Of a stretch of 64,000 nucleotides of DNA, positions 57,127 to 64,000 are shown piece by piece; within the stretch, counting starts at the first letter, position 1, and each line of letters opens with the position of its first letter. Below the pieces are notes generated by a model. That model did no database searches and was not told the origin of the DNA. It worked only from the letters and a program-made list of their open reading frames with translations. This DNA is from Telopea speciosissima. Its lineage: Eukaryota; Streptophyta; Magnoliopsida; Proteales; Proteaceae. Where the stretch lies: the NCBI RefSeq assembly GCF_018873765.1, contig NC_057924.1:14037001-14101000 (forward strand), in the 5' to 3' direction. The position numbers and the translations under genes were made by a program.

Positions 57127-57270
57127 CTAAGGGCGGACAACATCGCCCAAGCAATCAAAGAAATGACTGATGCCAATCTTCTCCTTACCAGAGTAAATGG
57201 CCTCTGCAGCCCCACCTCGCTCACCTTGGGCAGCCATTTCGATTATCATGTAAACCTTCTTTATTGGCAT
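57127..57270 (-). CDS. NSF: NSF (vesicle-fusing ATPase), last exon
   Basis: On minus from 57270, after a tttcag acceptor, it encodes [20 protein letters not shown], then [20 protein letters not shown], and ends LGDVVRP and TAG. This is the C-terminus of the D2 AAA domain of N-ethylmaleimide-sensitive factor, the hexameric ATPase that takes apart SNARE complexes after membrane fusion. The Met is internal, not a start. Confidence 0.88.
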   Translation of the reverse strand: MPIKKVYMIIEMAAQGERGGAAEAIYSGKEKIGISHFFDCLGDVVRP

Positions 57271-57898
57271 CTGAAACACGGAAAAATACAAGTTCATGAA
57301 GTGAGAAGAGCATGATATGATTCTCATATCAACCCCATGTTTTTAACTAAAATGCACCAATCTTTTTGAAATCAAATCATATACAGATAATATCATACAG
57401 GAGTTGACTGGTACATATAAAGTAACCATATAATGACCAAATTACCCATTACATGTTAGTTTAAAAACTGCATCCTAATTGGCCACCATATAGGATGGCC
57501 GGTAGAGGATTTTGTTCTCCATTTTCAAAATAATAAAGACCAATATATTTAATTGGAAAGAACAATATTTTTTAAAAAACATGCTCCGAAAAATTCATCC
57601 CATATGAATTGGATCCCATCCTTGAATTATGTAATCACCAGATAAGTTAGGTTAAAACACCTCCACTCAAAGGACACTTATCTGTTTTTTAAAGGCGAAA
57701 GCTTAATAAGCTTCAGAAGACAAGAGATAAAATAAAAAGAAAATAGATTTCACGCAAAATGTCACCAATATGATATAAAATGCTGAAACAATTCATTTCA
57801 GTTTCATTCACAATTACCATCATATGTGCTGCTCCGATCCATAATGGCTCCAGTATGGGTGGAGGAGGGATCTGCAAATCCCCTTTATTTAAGGTCAC

Positions 57899-58322
57899 TA
57901 AGGCTCCGTTTGGTTAGATTTAAAGTGAACGGAAATAGAATTTTCATTGGTAAAGCAAATGAGACAAGTCCACGAAAGTGAGTGAGTGAAAATAACCAAA
58001 AGTGGGACAATATCAACACATATTACATTCAAAATCAATTTTAATGTGTTTGGTTGCAATAAAAATTTGTGCCCCACACTTTTTTTCTGTTCAGGTATTA
58101 CTTATAATGGCTGTTTTCCATCTCTGCATAAATACAGCAGAAAATTATTCATTACCTACTTCTATTTTGTGGTCCCAACATTTCACACACCACTTTGCAT
58201 CGACTTTACTTCTAACCTAATACCCTATTGAAAATTCTATTATATTTCCTTTTCATTTCACTTCAATTCACATTGCTGATGAGCATTTTATTTTACTTCA
58301 CACCAAACCAAACAGGGCCTAA
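57899..58322. mobile_element. Tourist/Harbinger-type MITE in an NSF intron
   Basis: TAA lies at 57899-57901 and 58320-58322. Ends are GGCTCCGTTTGGTT and, as complement, GGCCCTGTTTGGTT. The 418-bp body is AT-rich with no coding. It sits between the last two NSF exons. Confidence 0.8.
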
Positions 58323-58433
58323 GCATTGTTCCGTCTACATAGCATCCTAAGAGGTAGTACAGAAAATAAACAAATAATTACTGAATAAATAAATGAAGAG
58401 ATCTGCCTGAAACACAAATGAAATTAAGCTTAC

Positions 58434-58499
58434 ATCATTCAAGGCCTCTGCGGCAGCATCAATATCATGTGGTGCAAAAACGTTTAGCTGTTCTAGAAC
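58434..58499 (-). CDS. NSF: NSF, penultimate exon
   Basis: 22 codons on minus between ccacag and gtaagc, phase 0 at both ends. It encodes VLEQLNVFAPHDIDAAAEAL plus ND, part of the small helical subdomain of the NSF D2 domain. It continues directly into MPIKK in the last exon. Confidence 0.88.
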
Positions 58500-59705
58500 C
58501 TGTGGATAAGAGATAGGAACCATGTCAGCAAAAAATATGTTATTTCAAAAAAAGATATATATATAAGGAAATATCCTCTTAAACCAAATGATCCTTCGAA
58601 CCCAAAATATAAGGAAACCGTAGAAAAATGGTTAGAAATTACAACACCAACTATGCTAATCCCTCTCGAATCTTACAGCACAATGGATATCAGAAATTGC
58701 AACCATCAAAAGTACACCAATTTCCTACATGGATTGGAAAAATCCAGCATTTCATAGAGGTTGCAGACTAAAACAACACGAGGAATACCCCCAAAATAGC
58801 ATTCCATAGAGAGAGCAACCTAACTATTGGGAAAAAACCCCTAAATAGTTTTCTTTCTCCACGAAAGAATAAATTAAACTAGAACCTAAAACATATGAAA
58901 CAAAATATCATTTTCTAAAAAGCACTGACTAATAATTTATACTATATTTAAGCACAGTTCAAACTGAGTAATGCCCGAGGCCATAATCCCAGTACAAAGG
59001 TGACATATTAGATCTCCCAAATGCAGACACATTAACTTCCATAAAGCCAAACTAGTTATTGGGAATACACATGCATTAAGATTTTATACTCGAAAATCGG
59101 TCGTGAGGATCATTACTTGGAAAACAATAGAAAGCTCATTCCCATTTGGAAAGATACAGCACACATGCACATGAAAACATCAGAACTACCTCAAAATAAT
59201 GAATATTATTATGTGCAGACCTATAAATCAACTTTACTCCCTGGTATCCCAAGAGATGAATACTTTTTCCCTAAACCAAGCTAGAACGATAAATACTGAA
59301 CTACCTACTCTATCCTTCTCTGAAATTTCATCATAAGAAAAATCAAGTCCCTGGAAGCAACCTTAAGGATCCCTTCTTGGAAAACAAGAATAGAGAGCTC
59401 TTACCTGTTAGAAAGGCACAACATAAATGCATATCTAAGAAGAAGATTAATTCCAATAGAGAATCCAAAGTTCCAAACCATACGAGATTGCACACACTTG
59501 CCAAATGTCTAGGAGACAAATGGGTACACCAATCTTAGAGATAGTTGTATCAAGTGTTATAGAAATGTCCGCATAGTTCTCTTCACTATTAGTTTCTTTA
59601 AATTTCCTACAAACTTTTATCACAGGCATGGAAAGAAATTGCTTACAAGGACTTATTTAACAAAGCAATTAATTGAGATAGCTAAAAAATATGATGATCA
59701 TTTAC
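58500..59705 (-). other. NSF intron
   Basis: AT-rich intron. Two blocks ending gaatagagagctc and caatagaaagctc (about 59400 and 59130) are loosely repeated. No insertion with clear ends was seen. Confidence 0.5.
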
Positions 59706-59828
59706 CTTTTTGGCATCTCCTGTCTTCAGTGTTGGAACATTGTAAGTGACTGAGAAGGCATCACAGAAACCAACTGAATCCAGGAAATCCACCTCACTAG
59801 TTGTCCCAATCACCAGCATGTTTTTCCC
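59706..59828 (-). CDS. NSF: NSF, third exon from the end
   Basis: 41 codons on minus between a ggcag acceptor and gtaaat donor, phase 0. It encodes [20 protein letters not shown], then [20 protein letters not shown] and K. GTTSE and [10 protein letters not shown] are typical of the NSF D2 ATPase core. The next upstream exon was not found in the 4.1 kb to the window edge, which is rich in repeats. Confidence 0.88.
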
Positions 59829-60419
59829 CTGCCAACAAAGCAAGAACAGAACAGATTTTCTTGTGCCCCCCTTGTGACTTTGGGCTACATATAAAACCAT
59901 ATGGTCAACAGATCCAGTACTAAAAAACTATCAAAACTGCCAGCGACCTCACATAGACTCGTATAAGCAAATACCATCAAGTACAGCTTCAATATTGGGT
60001 TGATATCAAGAACCAGATCAACTACATATAGTTTTAAGAGGACCAACCATGTACAAGATTAACTAGATTAAGAGTAAACATCTTGAGCTACAAGTGGAAT
60101 TAAGCTTCATGTTAAAATAACATATTAAAATCAGGAATTGATCTAATCAAGAAAATTGATGCCACGGAAGTGACTATCTCAACCTTCATGCATGGTAATT
60201 TGTTGGCATTTCAGCCTTACACAGTTGCAAAATTAGATTGATATGACCTGTAGAAGTGAAAGCAATGGGTTGCCCCAAAAGAGGGAGGGGGAATCACTCC
60301 ATTGGGAAGACACGTCTAACTCATAGCAGTAAAATATGGAAGTAGTGTAATGCAATCTGAAAATCCAAATTATAGATCTCATATGCAAGCAGACCCAATG
60401 ATGTATGGTATATGCAAGC
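59829..60419 (-). other. NSF intron, continuing to or beyond the RTE relic
   Basis: No coding match on either strand. It probably belongs to a long NSF intron that also holds the elements at 60420-63333. Confidence 0.4.
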
Positions 60420-61202
60420 CCTTATTTTTTTGCACTAATCATAGATGATTTAACTAGAGATATTCAAGATGAGGTTCCTTGGTGTATGCTTTTTTCTGAT
60501 GATATTGTTTTGGTGGATGAAACAAAAGCAGGAATCAACGCCAAGTTGGAGTTATGGAAATAAACCTTGAAATCAAAAGGTTTTAAGATAAGTAAAACGA
60601 AAAGAGTATATACTGTTTAACTTTAATTATACTATTCACCCCCCAAAAAAAAAACTTTAGTTACACTAGAACTAATAATGCGGTGGTGAAAATTGCTGAG
60701 AGGGAGATCCCACAAAATGATTATTTTAGGTATCCCGGTTCAATCATAAATAAAGAAGGTGATATAGAGAATGATGTTTCACAGAGAATTAAAATAGGAT
60801 GGAAGACGTGGAGAGATGGGTCCAGAGGGTTGTGTGATCGATGTATTTCTTTATAACTTGAAGGAAAATTTTATAAAGCAGACCTACGACTGGCTATGAT
60901 GTATGGTGCGAAATGTTGGGCAGTTAAGAAGCATCATATAGATAAATTGAGTGTAGCTGAGACGAGGATTTTGAGATGGATGTGTGGCAAAACTAGGAAG
61001 AATAAAGTAACGAATAATCATTATTAGAGCTGATTTGAGAGTAGCTCCGATACATGATAGCTACAAGAAAATTGTTTGAGGTGGCATGGGCATGTTCAAT
61101 GGAGACCTTTAGATGTTCTAGTACAGAGGAGTGATTTAATTCAAGATTAAAGGGGCTAAAAGAATCAAGGGCAAACCTAAAATGACTCTGGGAGAAGTTG
61201 AG
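60420..61202 (+). pseudogene. RTE-type LINE reverse transcriptase relic
   Basis: Broken frames on + encode FALIIDDLTRDIQDEVPWCM followed by LFSDDIVLVDE (the F-x-DD catalytic box, here FSDD), LELWK, FRYPGSIINKEGDIENDV, RLAMMYGAKCWAVKK, ETRILRWMCG and a GKPKMTLGE tail. These are the familiar blocks of plant RTE LINEs. Stops and shifts abound. It breaks off at 61202, where the foldback element begins. The tail of the same LINE class is in the metallothionein intron. Confidence 0.8.
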
Positions 61203-62390
61203 GCAGATAAGTCACATAATGGGCTTATTTTATTGGAAATAAGCCTTGGATGGGGTTATGTATGCATTGGGCCTTTGATTCTATGTGTTTTCTTTGTAAT
61301 GGACCTAAAATATGGGTACAAGGAAGGCATACGGGATTAGGCTTAGTAGTAGCTTATTTAGTTATTTTCATATATCTAGGTAGTTAAGTGTCTTTTCATA
61401 TTCCTAGGCAGATTTATTATTTTCCTTGTTTGTAGTTCCAAAGTCGTGGAGCAAGTCTCTAGTTTTCTTGGGGGTGGGGTTCAATGTATTGGGTTTATGT
61501 TTTCTATGTAATGGGTTGGGAATACCAACAGTTCATAATTGCTTACATGTATGTTTGGGGAACTCCTTCCTCCCCTATAAATTCAAATGGTGAAGGCTGC
61601 TTTGCCATTCCAGAATTCTTAAAACAAAGACTTAGTCTTCTTCTCTCTTTGAGAACTTTTTCTTGTGAGACTCAAGTGGGATCAAGGTGGGATCAAGGTG
61701 GGACTCCTTCGATCGTGACCTCGCCACCTCGGTGCGACTCCGGTGGTTGGGCAACTAGTGGGACCCTAGGCTGCCACCTATATATCTTCTTCTTCAACTG
61801 TCATCATCCTCATCAGTATTCCGTAGATTTATTATTTTCCTTGTTTATAGTTCCAAAGTCTTGGAAGAAGTCTCTAGTTTTCTTGGGGGTAGGATTCAAT
61901 GTATTGGGTTTATGTTTTCTATGTAATGGGTTGGGAATACCAACAGTCCATTAATTGCTTACATGTATCTAAGGGGTTTTTGAACTCCTTCCTCCCCTAT
62001 AAATTCAAATGGTGGAAGGCTGCTTTGCCATTCCAGAATTCTTAAAACAAAGACTTAGTCTTCTCTCTTTGAGAACTTTTCTTGTCAGACCCAAGTGGGA
62101 TCAAGGTGGGACTCCTTCGATCGTGACCTCAGTGGGACTCCGGCGGTTGAGCAACTAGTGGGACTCTAGGCTGCCACCTATATATCTTCATCTTCAACTA
62201 TCATCATCTTCATTGGCTCCATCATCATAAGGTCCTACTAAGCCTAATCCCGTATGCCTTCCTTGTACCCATATTTTAGATTAAAGTGGCCCATTACAAA
62301 GAAAACACATAGAATCAAAGGCCCAATGCATACATAACCCCACCCAAGGCTTATTTCCAACAAAATAAGCCCATTATGTGATTTATCTGC
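61203..62390. mobile_element. Foldback element with 147-156 bp terminal inverted repeats
   Basis: The left arm 61203-61349 starts gcagataagtcacataatgg; the right arm 62235-62390 is its complement with few differences. Between the arms lie two direct copies of a ~400-bp block (61411-61825 and 61826-62220). Each contains ccttgtttgtagttcc-type text, a ctataaattcaaatgg TATA-like region and ggctgccacctatatatctt. No protein is encoded; the + frame at 61484-61954 spans the repeat. Sequence after 62390 may resume the RTE LINE, but no target duplication was settled. Confidence 0.75.
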
Positions 62391-62439
62391 ATCAGAAGTG
62401 GCGAGGAAAGACATGCATAGCTTAAGCATTGTATCAAAC

Positions 62440-62780
62440 ATAGTTCAAAATCTCGACGAAATTTCATTGAGAACTTGAATATTTCAAGTATTTCGGTCGA
62501 GCCGAAACAAGATGCTATGTCGAAATGAAAAAATGCAATATTTTGAAAACTTAAATTTCGGTCATCTAGTTTCAGAAATTTCGGTTAAAAAAATGCACTG
62601 TTTCATCGAAATTTCGATTATTTCGGTCATTTCAGCATTTTACACAAATGACCAAACAAGATTCAGAGAAAAAATACAATATTTCAAAGAAATTTCACTG
62701 CAATTTCGGTATCTCGGAAATTTCGGTCTGGCTGAAATGGCCTTCCAAAATGAGATTTAATACTATGGTACCAAGTATGA
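62440..62780. repeat. Degenerate TTTCGG-rich repeat
   Basis: Many units such as aaatttcggt, tatttcggtc and gtcgagccgaaac lie between catagttcaaaatctcgacg and a diverged right end near catagtattaaatctcatttt (complement). It resembles the CG-rich ends of the Mutator-like element at 12242. Confidence 0.5.
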
Positions 62781-63132
62781 CCTCGAACAGAGCTAATTGG
62801 AGGGTAAGGATGCCGACCATATTTAGTTGAGATAAGGCTGAGTTGTTTTTTACACAAGCAGGTCAAATGATCAAATCCAGAATCAGATATGAGATAAAGG
62901 AAGTAAGTGTGTTGTCAAGGGAAGAAATCAGATCGATGAAAGGGGAGGGAAAAGATATGAGACTGATCTTCTTTGGAGGAAGAAGAGAGAAGAAGAGAAC
63001 ATATGAGAAGAGATAAGGTTTAGGATACTAATCATGTATGCACTACTCAACAACAACAAAACTCTTATTAAAAAAAAATAAAAAATAAAACTCTTATTCT
63101 ATAATCTATACTCAAATCATCCCTAATTGATG

Positions 63133-63333
63133 AGGGTGTATTACATATATAGGGCGCACCCAGTGTACGAGGCTCGCACCACTGGGGTCTAGGGAGAGTC
63201 ATAATGTACACAGCCTTACCCCTGCTTTTCGCAAAGAGGCTGTTTCCAGACTCGAACCTGTGACCACTTGGACACAATAGAGCAACCTTTACCGTTGCAC
63301 CAAGACCCACCTCTAGGGTGTATTACATATATA
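63133..63333 (-). mobile_element. Au-like tRNA-derived SINE with 19-bp target duplication
   Basis: The 19-bp sequence agggtgtattacatatata occurs at 63133-63151 and 63315-63333. The 163-bp insert (63314 to 63152 on minus) starts with a tRNA-like head. Its polymerase III boxes are tggtgcaacggt (A box) and ggttcgagtctgg (B box). It continues with gcaggggtaaggctgtgtac and ends cactgggtgcgccc, as in Au-type plant SINEs. The perfect duplication suggests a fairly recent insertion. Confidence 0.9.
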
Positions 63334-64000
63334 AAGACCTAAAATTCCTAAATTGACTCATAAAAGGACTCCTAATCACATTCACACTCAAAGTAAATAA
63401 ACTCAAAATATAACACAATCTAGATATTAAGTATTCTAATCTAAATCAAACACTCAACATAACTAATGAAACTCAAAAAAATAAAAGGCCCAACCTATAA
63501 TATAATTACACAGATCAATTTCAGCCCAATGGACTGCAACAAGAACCTTATACGCCTCCCAAGCTTGTGCATAGGCCTCTATACTGGATAAATATCTAAT
63601 GTAACTACATCAATTCCTCTGGTGTTGAGAAAAAATCGCCCTTGAGTTTTGTAGAATGGTAGGAATAAAGACACTTTAATGGGTGTTGCAGTTCCTTATT
63701 TGGAAGACTGGAACTTGAACAAAATCCAAAATATGAAGCTTCGATGTTGCATCCATGCCTTGAAATAAGTGGTGAACAACATGTTGAACATCCTCTGTTG
63801 CAGTGGAGTATGTTGTTACTTCACTACTTCACCCATAAAAACATTTCGTCTCCCTTTGTCATTCCTTGTTGTCCCTCATCAGAGGGATCTTCCTCTTGTG
63901 TTGATTAATTATGTGGCTGCACTGTTGGTTTCACCTCCTTTGCCTCTGAGCATACTTCGTCAACCAATCCTTCAAAACAAACGTCTGTTGTAGATGAGAA
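63334..64000. other. Unassigned right edge
   Basis: No gene or element recognised. The + frame at 63769-63993 has no known motif. It may be NSF intron or part of an element cut by the window edge. Confidence 0.35.

Noticed and set aside
339..59828. TPC1 and NSF proximity as conserved gene order
   Set aside because: I recall both genes on the same Arabidopsis chromosome, but they are not adjacent there, and I cannot test synteny from this window.
61484..61954. 156-codon plus-strand frame
   Set aside because: It spans the junction of the two internal direct repeats of the foldback element and shows no protein motif.
63152..63314. Possible tRNA gene on minus
   Set aside because: The A and B boxes belong to a SINE head. 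No cloverleaf with a proper acceptor stem was seen, and the unit is flanked by a 19-bp target duplication.
1..64000. CRISPR arrays, operons, rRNA genes or viral integrants
   Set aside because: None was seen. The repeats are transposon-derived, and no para-retrovirus movement or coat protein motif was noticed.

Overview
The window reads as nuclear DNA of a flowering plant. It holds intron-rich genes with plant-specific products, Ty1/copia and L1/RTE retrotransposons, a tRNA-derived SINE and many short inverted-repeat elements (MITEs). No bacterial, organellar or CRISPR features were seen. The species cannot be named from sequence alone. A woody, non-grass angiosperm is my impression only.

Four ordinary genes are recognisable, three of them swollen or split by transposons. 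(1) The 3' end of TPC1, the vacuolar two-pore cation channel, is on + : one exon at 339-416, the terminal exon at 16900-16987, and a possible 38-nt exon at 15736-15773. About 15 kb of nested retroelements lie in the intron between them. (2) A complete endo-beta-1,4-mannanase gene (GH5 family, MAN) is on +, with five exons between 37949 and 45148 and both catalytic glutamates present. (3) A complete type 3 metallothionein gene is on -, with three exons between 47437 and 46623. (4) The last three exons of NSF, the vesicle-fusing ATPase, are on - (59828 to 57127); the rest of the gene lies beyond the right edge.

Layout. 1-17200: TPC1 and its retroelement nest. The host of the nest is a degenerate copia element on + (copia B, about 2467-15536). 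A younger copia on - (copia A, 3166-8545, 227-bp LTRs, CAGCC target duplication) sits in it. So does an L1 LINE fused at its 5' end to a piece of copia integrase (9200-11309), and a Mutator-like element (12242-13370). A second L1 (about 1000-2440) abuts the 5' side. 17200-24200: nested Mutator-like MITEs, then a third LINE on +. 24200-37200: intergenic DNA rich in MITEs, plus a LINE ORF1 split by an unassigned insertion of about 2.8 kb. 37300-45150: the mannanase gene, whose second intron carries a 680-bp tandem duplication later interrupted by two insertions. 45400-56150: a copia reverse transcriptase relic, the metallothionein gene and many MITEs, including a Harbinger-like element that contains a LINE relic. 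56150-60400: the NSF 3' end. 60400-63350: an RTE LINE relic, a large foldback element with 147-156 bp arms, and an Au-like SINE with a perfect 19-bp target duplication.

The genes are unrelated in function and do not form a cluster. The most unusual parts are the LINE/copia-integrase chimera and the integrase inverted repeat it creates inside a transcribed intron, the foldback element at 61203-62390, and the layered duplication in the mannanase intron. I found no wholly new gene system. All similarity calls come from motif recognition by eye.
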